Shown: positions 35,187 to 44,931, counted from the stretch's first letter. The stretch is DNA of 64,000 bases from a bacterium (GCA_030603495.1 JAUVXR010000009.1:1-64000); one strand, 5' to 3'. Made by a program: numbers and translations. Notes: generated by a model not told the origin, from the letters alone.

Positions 35187-36160
35187 TGGTGGCACTCGAT
35201 GTGGTTGGCGATCTCTTCGGCTAGATCATAGTTGGCCCGGTCCAGCAGCGCATAGCAGACAAATATCTTGTTCTCCTGTTGACAATGCCAGGCATAGCCC
35301 AGCAATCGGTCCGCGCACTGCCGTCCGGTAATGTGCCGTGCAAAACTCTTCAACCCCCACAAGGGCGTCATACGGTTACCGCTGAACGAAACTGCGGGGT
35401 GGCCGCGAAACTCCCGCTCCTGGGACTGCGGGCCATACCGGCGCAGCTCCTTGCCCAGCGCTGTCTGAAGCCACTCATTGAGACTCTCCTCGCGAAGCAG
35501 GGTTGCGGCCATGCCCCAGCGTCCCACGGTTACCGTCTCGGTCTCGCGGGCAAATGACAGCTTTATGAGGCCGGGAAACATCTCCTGGGTACTGAGCGCG
35601 AAATCCTTGGGCATCTGACAGGCAAAGCCGTAGGCGGCCCAGGTCACCCAGTCATCACCGGGATGGTCCTTGATTGTGCTCAGCACTTGCTGGGCCGTGG
35701 CCAGAAGTTGAGCGTCGTCAGGCAAGCCCATAACCTGGGCAACGACTGTGCGCTCGCACTGCTTACAGACCCAGACTACCCCGTAAGCCTGTTGTACGTC
35801 TTCCCGGCCACGTGGACGCCCAGGCGACGAGGTGCTCCATGCAAAAGTCTGGAGACTATCTTTGTGCATCTGCCGCTTACTGACGACGTGTGCATCCCGC
35901 TCACTGGTGAACTGCCGCTTATCTCGCCGCGCCCGCTTCTCGATAGAGGCCAAGTACTTGTCAAGGGTCTCTGGCAGATCCACGAAGCCGGGTGTACTCA
36001 CCCACTTGATTTCCAGCCGCGGCATGTCACGGTCGTCAACTCGCAGATAGCCTTCTTTCTCGTCGGCGGAGACAGATGCCAGCGACCAGTCCGCCGGCAC
36101 GCGGACGGTCATGCCGTCCCATCCGATTAACTGTTGGCCCTGCTGGTTGCCTTTAGTCAT
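35183..36160 (-). CDS. unrecognised soluble protein in the rodA operon
   Basis: 325 residues from ATG 36160, 24 bases after rodA. No signal peptide or membrane helix. Two similar-looking halves each begin with a beta-strand pattern around a conserved W (MTVRVPADWSLASVSADEKE near residue 20; YGFACQMPKDFALSTQEMF near 180). A CxxC (VCKQCERT, ~132-138) may bind metal. The layout resembles a duplicated PsbP-like alpha/beta fold, but I do not recognise a named family. Translationally coupled to the TPR protease-like gene. Confidence 0.65.
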   Translation of the reverse strand: MTKGNQQGQQLIGWDGMTVRVPADWSLASVSADEKEGYLRVDDRDMPRLEIKWVSTPGFVDLPETLDKYLASIEKRARRDKRQFTSERDAHVVSKRQMHKDSLQTFAWSTSSPGRPRGREDVQQAYGVVWVCKQCERTVVAQVMGLPDDAQLLATAQQVLSTIKDHPGDDWVTWAAYGFACQMPKDFALSTQEMFPGLIKLSFARETETVTVGRWGMAATLLREESLNEWLQTALGKELRRYGPQSQEREFRGHPAVSFSGNRMTPLWGLKSFARHITGRQCADRLLGYAWHCQQENKIFVCYALLDRANYDLAEEIANHIECHQ

Positions 36161-36184
36161 TTCGTGGCCAAGGGTACGGGCTAG

Positions 36185-37303
36185 TCAGAAAGCTATCTTC
36201 CGTTTGCGCATATGAATGCTCTGGAGGATGCCGACTGCGGCAAAGTTCGCTACCATACTGCTGCCGCCGTAGCTAACAAAGGGCAGCGTCATTCCCTTAA
36301 CCGGGGCCAGGCCCAACGCCATCCCAATGTTGGCGACGATATGAATGAGGAACATTGCAGCTACTCCCGCCGCCAGCAGGCGGCCTAGGATGTCTTTGGC
36401 CGCCCAGGATATGGCTAGACTCCGCCACATTAGCATCGCCAGCAGCCCCAGCATCACCGTTGATCCGACGAATCCCCATTCCTCGCCGACGACCGTGAAT
36501 ATGAAGTCCTTTTCCTGATGAGGTATGAACGACAGACGGCTCTGAGTGCCCTGGTAGAGGCCCTTGCCCAGAAAGTGCCCTGAGCCGATGGCAATCAGCG
36601 ACTGCCGAATCTGCCAGCCAGCTCCATACTGCTCATTCTCCGGATGCATAAAGGCGGTGAGTCGCTCCTTGTGATATGGGCGAATAATGTCGGCGCCCCA
36701 GGCGGCAGCAAACAGCATCATCAAGGCGAAGCCAAAGGCAGCCAGGTGGGTCAGCTTCGCCCCCGCCAGGAAGAGAACAAAAAACCAGATGAATCCTAGC
36801 ACCACCGGTGTCCCCAGGTCCGGCTGCAGGAATATCAGTGCTGAGGGCACCAGGATATAGGCCAGCGAGCGTACTACGGTCTCAAAGGTCTGCTGCTCTC
36901 CACGCATCCGGCTAGCAAGGTATGTACCCAGGACAATAATGACGGCAATCTTGGCCAATTCCCCGGGCTGCACGCTGAGCGGGCCAAGTGACAGTCGCCG
37001 CGCGCTGCCATAGGCGATCGGGCCGATGGCAAGCACTAGCAGTAGCAACGCCATCACCAGCCCGTAAATGAAGGGGCTGAGAGTGGGCAGGCGGTTGTAG
37101 TCAACCATCATCACCAGGAGCATAACCACCAGCCCGACGAGTATCCAAATAAGCTGGAGGCTTACAGTACGGGTAGGAGGCTCGTCGGCCATGGCTAGCT
37201 GGGCCTGGGTGCAGCTATATATCATCAGCGCCCCGTAGGCGCACAGCAACAGTACGACGGCAAGGAGCATCAAATCAGTTCGCGAAAACAAGGCTCTGTC
37301 CAT
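36185..37303 (-). CDS. rodA: RodA/FtsW-type SEDS peptidoglycan polymerase
   Basis: 372 residues from ATG 37303. About ten membrane helices. Family motifs: RRLSLGPLSVQPGELAKIAV (~100-120), FIWFFVLFLAGAKL, PENEQYGAGWQIRQSLIAIG, GTQSRLSFIPHQEKDFIFTV (extracellular loop) and VKGMTLPFVSYGGSSMVANF near the C-terminus. SEDS proteins polymerise lipid II glycan strands with a class-B PBP; RodA works with MreB in side-wall growth. It is the first gene of a three-gene minus-strand operon. No PBP2 gene is seen here. Confidence 0.93.
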   Translation of the reverse strand: MDRALFSRTDLMLLAVVLLLCAYGALMIYSCTQAQLAMADEPPTRTVSLQLIWILVGLVVMLLVMMVDYNRLPTLSPFIYGLVMALLLLVLAIGPIAYGSARRLSLGPLSVQPGELAKIAVIIVLGTYLASRMRGEQQTFETVVRSLAYILVPSALIFLQPDLGTPVVLGFIWFFVLFLAGAKLTHLAAFGFALMMLFAAAWGADIIRPYHKERLTAFMHPENEQYGAGWQIRQSLIAIGSGHFLGKGLYQGTQSRLSFIPHQEKDFIFTVVGEEWGFVGSTVMLGLLAMLMWRSLAISWAAKDILGRLLAAGVAAMFLIHIVANIGMALGLAPVKGMTLPFVSYGGSSMVANFAAVGILQSIHMRKRKIAF

Positions 37304-37321
37304 AGCTCTTCAGTGCCCTTT

Positions 37322-37327
37322 AGTATA
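37322..37327 (-). promoter_or_regulatory. -10 element for the rodA operon
   Basis: TATACT on the minus strand, 18 bases upstream of the rodA ATG at 37303. No good -35 is seen at 16-18 bases (nearest TTCCCT). The predicted leader is only ~12 bases. Confidence 0.4.
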
Positions 37328-37375
37328 ACAGAAACACAAGGGGCAGGGAAGGTTTCCCGATTCGGCCGGCTGGGG

Positions 37376-37381
37376 TATAAT
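37376..37381 (+). promoter_or_regulatory. -10 element directly in front of the methyltransferase gene
   Basis: A perfect TATAAT preceded by TGGGG. The -35 region (37353-37358, TTTCCC) is poor. The start codon GTG at 37388 lies just where transcription would be expected to start, so the message may be leaderless. Confidence 0.5.
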
Positions 37382-37387
37382 GACACT

Positions 37388-37942
37388 GTGCGCAGACCGT
37401 CAGATCGTGGGGGCTACCACAACCGTTCTGCTGGGGCCATAGCCAAGCTCCTATTCGAGACAGACTGGGGCTGGTGTGGGGTGGTGGGTGACGCACGGGG
37501 CATTACCCGGGTAGTATTGCCTGGACCGACCAGAAAGGCCGTCGCCGCGGCAATCGGTGGCTCGGGGAAGGATGGGAACTCCGTTGTCCGTCAGGCGGCG
37601 CGGCAGATCCAGGAATATCTGGGGTGCCGGCGCCAGTACTTCACTGTACCAGTTGATTGGGAACTTATCTCGGGCTTTGCGCGTCAAATACTTAAGGCCT
37701 GTGTGCGAATTTCCTATGGGGAGACGGTCAGTTACGGTGAGTTGGCGACTCGGCTGGGTAAACCTGGGGCGGCGCGAGCGGTGGGGCAAGCGCTGGCGGC
37801 GAATCCGGTGCCGCTGCTCGTGCCCTGTCACCGCGTAATGCGCGCGGACGGCAGTCTCGGAGGCTTTTCGGGGGGGCTTGAGCTCAAGTGCCGCCTGCTG
37901 CGGCTGGAGGGTGCTTTGTTAATAGGAGGGGCGGGTGAGTAG
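37388..37942 (+). CDS. ogt: methylated-DNA-protein cysteine methyltransferase (O6-alkylguanine repair)
   Basis: 184 residues from GTG 37388; an in-frame start at 37313 would precede the TATAAT and add residues unlike the family. The suicide repair protein transfers the alkyl group from O6-alkylguanine to Cys147 in LLVPCHRVMRADGSLGGFSG. Other motifs: SYGETVSYGELATRLGKPGA (DNA-binding helix-turn-helix), RAVGQALAANPVP (Arg finger). Length is normal for Ogt. Divergent from rodA. Confidence 0.92.
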   Translation: MRRPSDRGGYHNRSAGAIAKLLFETDWGWCGVVGDARGITRVVLPGPTRKAVAAAIGGSGKDGNSVVRQAARQIQEYLGCRRQYFTVPVDWELISGFARQILKACVRISYGETVSYGELATRLGKPGAARAVGQALAANPVPLLVPCHRVMRADGSLGGFSGGLELKCRLLRLEGALLIGGAGE

Positions 37943-37994
37943 GTGCTCTATAGCCACGGTGCGACCGGCCCAGGCATTTAGCCTGTCAATACAG

Positions 37995-38023
37995 TTGACT
38001 TCTTTCGCGTGTTGTTGTAGAAT
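37995..38023 (+). promoter_or_regulatory. promoter of the giant secreted protein gene
   Basis: TTGACT (37995-38000), 17-base spacer, TAGAAT (38018-38023): five of six matches in each hexamer. The start expected near 38030 leaves an unusually long leader of ~214 bases before ATG 38244. The rest of 37943-38243 holds no gene that I can support. Confidence 0.6.
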
Positions 38024-38243
38024 TGCATGGGATTAGGTTTGGCATTCACGCTCAGCTAGGGTTGCATGGTGCTGAGACGGGCAGTTTTGGTGCCGGGGGC
38101 CGGATGGGGTGGGCAAGTGCCCGGTTGCAGCAGATGGCAGGCTGAGAATCCGCAAGAGGATCGGCCGTCCCGACATGCCAGATACGCGGCACAAAACGCA
38201 GCACAGCTCGCGTCAACCCGCTCGAACTCCAGGAGGGAGAGTA

Positions 38244-41200
38244 ATGCTGACACGGCACAGCTCTTTTGTTATCCTCGCTCTTGCTCTAATTCTCGTTGCC
38301 ACCTTCACCGGTGCTAGTATCCTACCTGTAGACGCGGCAAGTCTCAGCTTGGGTTACGGTGGCAACGGTGTGTGGCCACAGACGGCCACGGCCAACTCCC
38401 AGAGATGGTTCCGGGTTCACCTTAACTGGAATGCCACGAAAAACACTGAGGGCTTCGCCGCTGAGAGAATTGACGGTCTGCGTCTGTACGGGCCTTCCTA
38501 CAGTTGGTACCCAGCCGCACCCAGCGGTGCGACGTATGCGTGGGAATTGTACTCGAGCAAGGGCATATTTGACGCAGGGACGCGATACGCAGGTCCGGAC
38601 GGCGTTCGGTTAACGTTCGTGGCCTCACCGACGAAGGTGTATTATATCCCTGAGCCTGGTGTTAGCTACGACGCCGGGGAGATGGCCGGCTGGGAGCTGA
38701 CAATTACCACCGGGCTGGGGGATGGCAACAACTATCTTATTGATGACAATGCCAGTGACTTCGGCGGCACCTATATCACTCTGGATACCGGTGACCCCCT
38801 CGACGATGAGGTATGCCCTGACCTGGAGATAACGTCCAAGCCTTCCGATACCAGAGTCTACTACGATCCGATTCCGGCAGTCAGCTATTATCCCAACCAT
38901 ACCCTGGGTGGATTTATCTTGAGATTCTCGCTTGGAGAGGCCCGGGGCCAGGAGTTTGACATTGTAGATAACAGCCAGACCGGCTTCGGCTATTTCATAG
39001 ACGTCGACGAAGATCTGCCGACCGACCTGCTACAAACATTGGACGCCGACAGCATAGCTTCGACGACAAAGTTCTATTACAGCGGTGCGACCTTTGATGA
39101 GAATGAGCTGGAGGGTCAGGTAATAGTTATTACCAGCGGCACGGCTACAGGGGATGAGCGGGAAATCTCGTACAACGGCACAGACGGCACTGGTGACTAC
39201 ATTGAGACGACCACAAATCTGCCCGCTGGCTTTGCTGCAACCGATACTTTCGAACTGAAAGACGTAATGAACGTCTGTGATCTCGCCCAGGTCGAGAACG
39301 TGCTGGCTGCCAACGACCTGCCCGTCCATTTCGGCGTGGTCAGGAACACTCCCGAAGCTTCCACCGGGGACAATCCCATGCGCGTTTTCACTGTGGGCCC
39401 GTTCTCCAACTACCACGATGACTACCTGGTGGGCTGGATACCGACCACGTGTCCCAACCCCGAATTTGACAATTTCGAGTTCTGGCTGTATTACAGCACG
39501 TTTGACGCCGATCAGCCGGACAATTATAAGAGCGAGGATCCCATAAAGGCCAAGGGCAAGCACGTTACGGTGCCGGTCGCGCGCCGCTCCTGGGAGGTAG
39601 AGGAACTCTCGGAGTGTGGCGAGCTGCAGGCATGGTATTCCGGGGTGGGGACCGGAGTTGATCCCTTGGTTACCGCCCGGTCGGCAGCGGGCGGCCCGAC
39701 TGACCCGGACAACGGCTCCGGCAGCGATGAGTACACCTTCCGCATCAAGTATTTCAGCGGGACGTGGAATTGGCCGGAACTCCGCAACCATTGGTGGCGT
39801 CATACTACGCCTTATGAGGAATTCGGCAACGAGGGCGTTATTGGCGGTTGTGGTTACGCCCGCTTCGACTGGTTTGGCTACAACGTAATGAAGGTGTGGG
39901 GAAACAATACGGCGGTGTGGAACCATGATGACAAGTATGGGATGCCCGATCTTCTCCCTGACCTTTTCGAGGACCGTTGGATATACACTCCTCACGATGA
40001 CCCGTACGCGGATATGACGGGAGATGTCCTCGAGTTGGTCATCGAGTCGTATGGACTGGATCCGGAGGCGGTGCTGATAGTTGATGGCGACTATAATCGG
40101 CCCCATTTTATGGTTCGGGAGAGCGGGAGCACCTGGGCGGGGGGCTTTGTCTACAGGTATATTGTGCGGCCCACCAACTATCTACAATTGTTCCACAACA
40201 TCTTCACGCTGCAGTTTGATACACCGTATATCGACGCCTGGGACGTCGCCTATTTGGGCTTGCACGGTGAGCCCACAAGCAACGTCTACACCAGTATGCG
40301 TGCTGGCGGGCACACCTACGAATTCTTGACCTGCCGCGACTGGGAACCGCCGGTGTGGGGAGTCGGGGGGGCCACCGAAAATGACGTGGGTAACTTCACG
40401 GCGGCCGGCCCGTGCGGGCTGGCCCTGCAAGGTCGGCCCGGGTATGCCATTGAGGCCGCCCATGTGGTCAACGATCAGTGGGACGCTCTTCTATATGGCC
40501 CCTGTGATCTTAACGTCCGTGTGGAGACGGTTGAGACGTGGTATGAAGATGCTGAGCCGGCCGGATACGGCTACCCCTACGATAGCCAGGATCCCACCCA
40601 ATACCCGAAAGTTGATCCAGTGCTGACGGCCCATCCTTACTTCGAGGATGGTCTGCTCAGTGCGGCCGAACGGGGCTTCATCTGGCCCCTCTATTACTTG
40701 GAGGCCCTCGGGCCCCAGGCACCAGGGTCGTTGCCTAACCCCTTCAACCATAACCCGACGACTGAGCCGTGGGGACCGTTGGCTGGCCCCACATACCCGA
40801 CGGATGTGTATGGCGGCTATAATCCAGGCAATCCCCTTGACCCGTCGGTTAAGGCCATCTCACCATTCCGCTTCACCAACGAGGACACCATCTGGCCCAA
40901 CTACGTCAATATCCACAAGGACATTCATCCTACCACGCCCTTCCGGGGCGGCAAGTGGACGACTGATACCACCTTCGTCTTCCGCATCAAGTATTGGCAG
41001 TCCGACAACCTGACTCCGACCTCTATGCAGGTATGGATCCGCAAGACCGGCGAAGACGGCACCCCGGCGGGCGACTGGGCCAGGAAGTCGATGGGGAAGG
41101 TCTATCCGGCCGACATTACCTATACCGACGGCGTGGTGTATTACTACGAGATAGACGCGGCCGACTTGCCCGGTGGAGGCGGGGTCGGCGACTACCAGTA

Positions 41201-44200
41201 CTACTTCCGCTCCAGCGATGGTACGCACATCGCGATCTATCCGAATCGGCCCGCCGATGGCCCGGGCTATATTGGCGTGCCGCCGGGGGACAACGATTAC
41301 TACTGGTTCCGCGTGAATACGCAGCCAGTGTTGCTCAACCAGTCGGTGACACCCATGGCAAGGCCGTCGGCTGAGCCTCCCCAGGGGGACTTCCTCTGGG
41401 ATGTCACCTATGCCGACGATGACGGCGAGGTGCGCGATGCGGGTCGCCTGGGCGACCGGCCCTTCAAGAGCATCCTGTGGATAGACCTGTTCGGCGATGT
41501 CGAAGGCCAGGCCGAAGTGGTCTCGGTTGCGGGCAATGTCATCACTTACGAGGTGGACGGCGGCAGCGGTGACCCGTATGCGGCGAGTTCGCTCGTGGGC
41601 ATGCAGGTGCTAATGGAGACGGGTTCGGCAGAGGGAGACGAGTTTGCTATTACCGCCAACACTGTCTCCGGGCCCCAGGGGACGATAACCTGTACCGGCC
41701 TGAGCGGAGTCGGGGCGACCGACGAGTTCGATATAGTGGACTGGTTCGCTGCGCAGATGGACGAAGCCAATCCGGCCGACACCAACTACCGTAATGGCGC
41801 AGAGTATACTACTGACACCACCAAGCTAGGCTTCCAGTTGGCTCCTGGCATGCATTTGTACTACTACGAGTTCTGGGATAACTGGGCATACTGGATAGAC
41901 TGGCAGCAGTACTTCATGACCTCCGATCCCGATCCGATTGACCAGAAGGTCGAAGGCGAGATGGTCCGCCTGCCCGAGACGGGATACTATGAGACTCCCT
42001 ACACGCCGCCACCGGCGCCGACTTACTCCATATCGGGCACGGTGTATGACACCGACGGCACAACGGCGCTTGAGGGTGCCACCCTCAAGTGTTATGATGG
42101 TGCGTTCCTAGACCCCGATAACCTGGTTGACGAGCAGACTAGTGCCTCCGATGGCACCTATGAATTCGAAGGCCTTCCTGACGACGATTATCGCGTCATA
42201 CCGAGCTACGGTGTGTGGTTCTTCGATCCTACTGAGGAAGATGTGACGGTGTCGGGGGCGGACGAGACCGGCTGGGACTTCAAACTGGTAGCGACCTACT
42301 CGATATCGGGCACGGTGTACGATATTGGTGGTAGCGACCCGCTGGAGGGGGCCACCCTTAAGTGTTATCGTACCCCCTACGGGGATCCCGCTGACCTGGT
42401 TGACGAGCAGGACAGCGGGTCGGATGGCACCTACGAATTCGAAGGTCTGATCAACGACGACTACCGCGTGATCCCGAGCTACGGTACATATACCTTCGAC
42501 CCCACCCAGACAGATGTGATTGGGTTGGCGGCGGACGAGATCGACGTGGACTTCGAGATGCAACCCGGTGACTGGAGCATATCGGGAACCATTCTCGACA
42601 CCGGCAGTGACCCCGTCGAGGGCGTCACCGTCAGCACAAACGGCACCTCGGATGTGACTGATTCATCCGGTGACTACATACTGGGCGATCTGCCCAATGG
42701 CAGTTATGATGTGGACCTGACTTCGCCGGTTGGCGAGTACTATACCTACTCTCCGACTCCGCCGGTGACAGTAGTCATCAGCGATGACGACGAGATTCAG
42801 GACTTCACGGCCACGGAAACGACCTTCAGTGTGAGCGGCACGGTTCTGGACTTTGAGGACAATCCCATAAGCGGCATTGACGTGACCGACGGGACCAACA
42901 CAGACACCACGGTTGGCGATGGCACCTATACCATCACTGGCGTCTCAGCGGGTTTGGTTACGATCACGGCCGAGCCGGGCGGAGGCTTTGTATTTGTGCC
43001 CCAGAGCCAAGATATCACCGTACCGGGGCCTGGGGATACAGACGTGACGGGTGTGGACTTCACCGGCTATGCAGGAGTCGGGCACAGCTATTCGGCCGGT
43101 CTGCACCTGACGGGCGTGCCGCTGCAGCCGATTCCAGGCGCGGGCTATGCTGAGGATGTCTTCCTGACCGACCAGGTCTGGTGGTGGGATCCGACGCAGT
43201 CGCCGCCGTATATCGGCGCCACCCACCCGGATGCGGATAGCCTGCTCCAGGTAACGGCGGGTAAAGGTTTCTTCGTCAACTATGCTACCGCCACTGACAT
43301 AAATGTGGCGGGCACCGCCGTGCCCACCGGCGTACCGTTGGTTATGCCCCTGGGCGACCAATGGAATATGATCGCTAACCCGTTCACGAACAACCTGGAG
43401 ATGACGAATGTTAGGTACACGGACAGCGGGACACGCCTACCGTTCGCTTACGTGTACGACCCGATTGATGGTTATCTGCTGGTAACATACCGCACAGGCG
43501 TCAATGTCGAGCGCAGTTACATCGAGCCGTGGGAGGGCGCCTGGGTGCATGCCAAAACCCCTCAAACCACGACAACTATCCAGATGACGGCTAGCCCGCT
43601 GGGCGTTGAAGAAGAAGGTTCGCAGGAGCTTGACCTCGGCGAGTTGGGCTGGGTTATCCCCGTAGCGGCACGGATCGGCGACCGCAAGGACCTCACCGGG
43701 GCAGTGGGTGTTACCGACGGTGGCGTCGAGCCGTACAGCATACCCAATCCGCCGCGGGCGCCGGAGAGCGTGGACCTCTACTTCGTGGGCGAGGGCGGCA
43801 CTCAGCTCGCTCAGTCAATCACTGCGGCAACCGGCGGATCGGCGAGCTGGGACTTCGTCGTCGCTACTGACATTCCCGATAGCGATGTGGAGGTGCTGCT
43901 GCCGGATCTTAGTCGGGTGCCGAACGACCTTTCAATCATCATCACCGACCTGGACGCGGGCCAGATGGTCTACGGACGGACAACGCCAAGCTATGTCTTC
44001 CGCAGCGGCGAGCAAGGCGCAGTCCGGCGCTTCCGGCTTGAGGTCGTACCCCAGCAGATCGGTGGGCTGGTGATTACCAGCGCGACGGCACAGGCGGCTG
44101 GGGCCGGAGCCGTCATTACCTACGGGGTCAGCCAGGCGTGCGCGGTCAGCGTGGAGGTTATGAATATCTCCGGGCAGGTCATCAAGACTGTAATCGCCGA

Positions 44201-44357
44201 GCAGGCAGTTACCGCCGGTATGCATACGCAGTCATGGAACCTGCGTAGCAACAGCGGCACAGTCGTGCCCCGGGGTATGTACCTGGTCAAGATCGAGGCT
44301 GTGGCCGACAATGGGCAGTGCACTACCGCAGTCTGCCCCATGAGCATAAATCGCTAG
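38244..44357 (+). CDS. giant secreted multidomain surface protein
   Basis: 2037 residues from ATG 38244 (GGAGGGAG upstream; the longer reading from 38109 is Arg-rich and non-signal-like). Signal peptide FVILALALILVATFTGASIL. Three ~70-residue repeats follow at ~130, ~202 and ~274 (TKVYYIPEPG, TRVYYDPIPA, TKFYYSGATF) and a fourth relative near 1097. A long unassigned beta-rich region spans ~340-1250. Four carboxypeptidase-regulatory-like units come next (~1261-1350, 1351-1440, 1441-1525, 1528-1610; SISGTVYD...LEGATLKCY). Then a domain with QWNMIANPFTNNLEM (~1700) and a FlgD-type Ig end (VMNISGQVIKTVIAEQAV, ~1972). Probably a cell-surface or released protein binding glycans; no catalytic motif seen. 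Confidence 0.8.
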   Translation: MLTRHSSFVILALALILVATFTGASILPVDAASLSLGYGGNGVWPQTATANSQRWFRVHLNWNATKNTEGFAAERIDGLRLYGPSYSWYPAAPSGATYAWELYSSKGIFDAGTRYAGPDGVRLTFVASPTKVYYIPEPGVSYDAGEMAGWELTITTGLGDGNNYLIDDNASDFGGTYITLDTGDPLDDEVCPDLEITSKPSDTRVYYDPIPAVSYYPNHTLGGFILRFSLGEARGQEFDIVDNSQTGFGYFIDVDEDLPTDLLQTLDADSIASTTKFYYSGATFDENELEGQVIVITSGTATGDEREISYNGTDGTGDYIETTTNLPAGFAATDTFELKDVMNVCDLAQVENVLAANDLPVHFGVVRNTPEASTGDNPMRVFTVGPFSNYHDDYLVGWIPTTCPNPEFDNFEFWLYYSTFDADQPDNYKSEDPIKAKGKHVTVPVARRSWEVEELSECGELQAWYSGVGTGVDPLVTARSAAGGPTDPDNGSGSDEYTFRIKYFSGTWNWPELRNHWWRHTTPYEEFGNEGVIGGCGYARFDWFGYNVMKVWGNNTAVWNHDDKYGMPDLLPDLFEDRWIYTPHDDPYADMTGDVLELVIESYGLDPEAVLIVDGDYNRPHFMVRESGSTWAGGFVYRYIVRPTNYLQLFHNIFTLQFDTPYIDAWDVAYLGLHGEPTSNVYTSMRAGGHTYEFLTCRDWEPPVWGVGGATENDVGNFTAAGPCGLALQGRPGYAIEAAHVVNDQWDALLYGPCDLNVRVETVETWYEDAEPAGYGYPYDSQDPTQYPKVDPVLTAHPYFEDGLLSAAERGFIWPLYYLEALGPQAPGSLPNPFNHNPTTEPWGPLAGPTYPTDVYGGYNPGNPLDPSVKAISPFRFTNEDTIWPNYVNIHKDIHPTTPFRGGKWTTDTTFVFRIKYWQSDNLTPTSMQVWIRKTGEDGTPAGDWARKSMGKVYPADITYTDGVVYYYEIDAADLPGGGGVGDYQYYFRSSDGTHIAIYPNRPADGPGYIGVPPGDNDYYWFRVNTQPVLLNQSVTPMARPSAEPPQGDFLWDVTYADDDGEVRDAGRLGDRPFKSILWIDLFGDVEGQAEVVSVAGNVITYEVDGGSGDPYAASSLVGMQVLMETGSAEGDEFAITANTVSGPQGTITCTGLSGVGATDEFDIVDWFAAQMDEANPADTNYRNGAEYTTDTTKLGFQLAPGMHLYYYEFWDNWAYWIDWQQYFMTSDPDPIDQKVEGEMVRLPETGYYETPYTPPPAPTYSISGTVYDTDGTTALEGATLKCYDGAFLDPDNLVDEQTSASDGTYEFEGLPDDDYRVIPSYGVWFFDPTEEDVTVSGADETGWDFKLVATYSISGTVYDIGGSDPLEGATLKCYRTPYGDPADLVDEQDSGSDGTYEFEGLINDDYRVIPSYGTYTFDPTQTDVIGLAADEIDVDFEMQPGDWSISGTILDTGSDPVEGVTVSTNGTSDVTDSSGDYILGDLPNGSYDVDLTSPVGEYYTYSPTPPVTVVISDDDEIQDFTATETTFSVSGTVLDFEDNPISGIDVTDGTNTDTTVGDGTYTITGVSAGLVTITAEPGGGFVFVPQSQDITVPGPGDTDVTGVDFTGYAGVGHSYSAGLHLTGVPLQPIPGAGYAEDVFLTDQVWWWDPTQSPPYIGATHPDADSLLQVTAGKGFFVNYATATDINVAGTAVPTGVPLVMPLGDQWNMIANPFTNNLEMTNVRYTDSGTRLPFAYVYDPIDGYLLVTYRTGVNVERSYIEPWEGAWVHAKTPQTTTTIQMTASPLGVEEEGSQELDLGELGWVIPVAARIGDRKDLTGAVGVTDGGVEPYSIPNPPRAPESVDLYFVGEGGTQLAQSITAATGGSASWDFVVATDIPDSDVEVLLPDLSRVPNDLSIIITDLDAGQMVYGRTTPSYVFRSGEQGAVRRFRLEVVPQQIGGLVITSATAQAAGAGAVITYGVSQACAVSVEVMNISGQVIKTVIAEQAVTAGMHTQSWNLRSNSGTVVPRGMYLVKIEAVADNGQCTTAVCPMSINR
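42024..42560 (+). repeat. tandem repeat encoding two near-identical carboxypeptidase-regulatory-like domains
   Basis: Two ~270-base units, 42024-42293 and 42294-42560, encode closely similar ~90-residue domains (GATLKCY, VDEQ, SDGTYEFEGL, DDYRVIPSYG in both). The DNA is also strongly similar, so the duplication is fairly recent relative to the two more diverged units that follow. Confidence 0.8.
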
Positions 44358-44409
44358 TCGTTGACCCCTCACTGAACACCGAGCGATTCGAGAGGGTGTA
44401 TGTCTGAGA

Positions 44410-44811
44410 ATGCATACTAACAGTACCAATATCGTCGTGGCAGCAATTGCAGCAGTAGCCATCACCGTCGTGGTGATAGCAGGGTGTGGTGGAGGGGCGG
44501 CGGGGCCGACGAATGTCGGGAGCGTGACCGGGTACATCCTAGATGTTGTGAGTGACGATGGCATCGGCAACATGGTGGTGACCATTGGCGGACAGCAGGG
44601 CACGTCCGATGCTGGATTGAGCGGGTTCTTTACGGTCAGCAGCATCCCCCCAGGCGACCACGATGTGTTCGTTACGCCCACACCACTTTTCACGCCGATC
44701 GGCGGCTCGCCGGTTGCCGAGGTGCCGGTGACCGCCAATGCGACCTACTACATGGGCACCATCCTGGTGATTGACCCCCAATACGACGAAGATGAGCTAC
44801 CCCCGTTATAG
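44410..44811 (+). CDS. small lipoprotein with a carboxypeptidase-regulatory-like domain
   Basis: 133 residues from ATG 44410. The N-terminal hydrophobic segment AAIAAVAITVVVIAGCGGG contains a lipobox (VIAGC), so the mature protein should be lipid-anchored at Cys26. The remainder (GSVTGYILDVVSDDGIGNMV to VTANATYYMGTILV) is one beta-sandwich unit of the same type as in the preceding giant protein. It lies 52 bases downstream and is probably co-transcribed, suggesting that the two act together at the cell surface. Confidence 0.75.
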   Translation: MHTNSTNIVVAAIAAVAITVVVIAGCGGGAAGPTNVGSVTGYILDVVSDDGIGNMVVTIGGQQGTSDAGLSGFFTVSSIPPGDHDVFVTPTPLFTPIGGSPVAEVPVTANATYYMGTILVIDPQYDEDELPPL

Positions 44812-44861
44812 GTGAAGGATCGCCGGCTTAGGCGATTGCAGAGCATTACTGTGAAGCATGT

Positions 44862-44888
44862 CGCGCCGTCCTCGTGGAGGGCGGCGCG
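44862..44888 (+). terminator. strong GC hairpin after the lipoprotein gene
   Basis: CGCGCCGTCCTC and GAGGGCGGCGCG form a 12-bp stem (one G-T pair) around a GTG loop. There is no T-run behind it, so it may be a factor-assisted terminator or simply stabilise the 3' end. Confidence 0.4.
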
Positions 44889-44931
44889 TCACTGTTATGA
44901 GGTAGATGACGTGGGGATAAGCGCACTATTG

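Noticed and set aside
39030-40106. 358-codon minus-strand open frame inside the giant protein gene
   Set aside because: Antisense of a clearly coding region; no motifs and a His/Val/Arg-rich composition typical of shadow frames.
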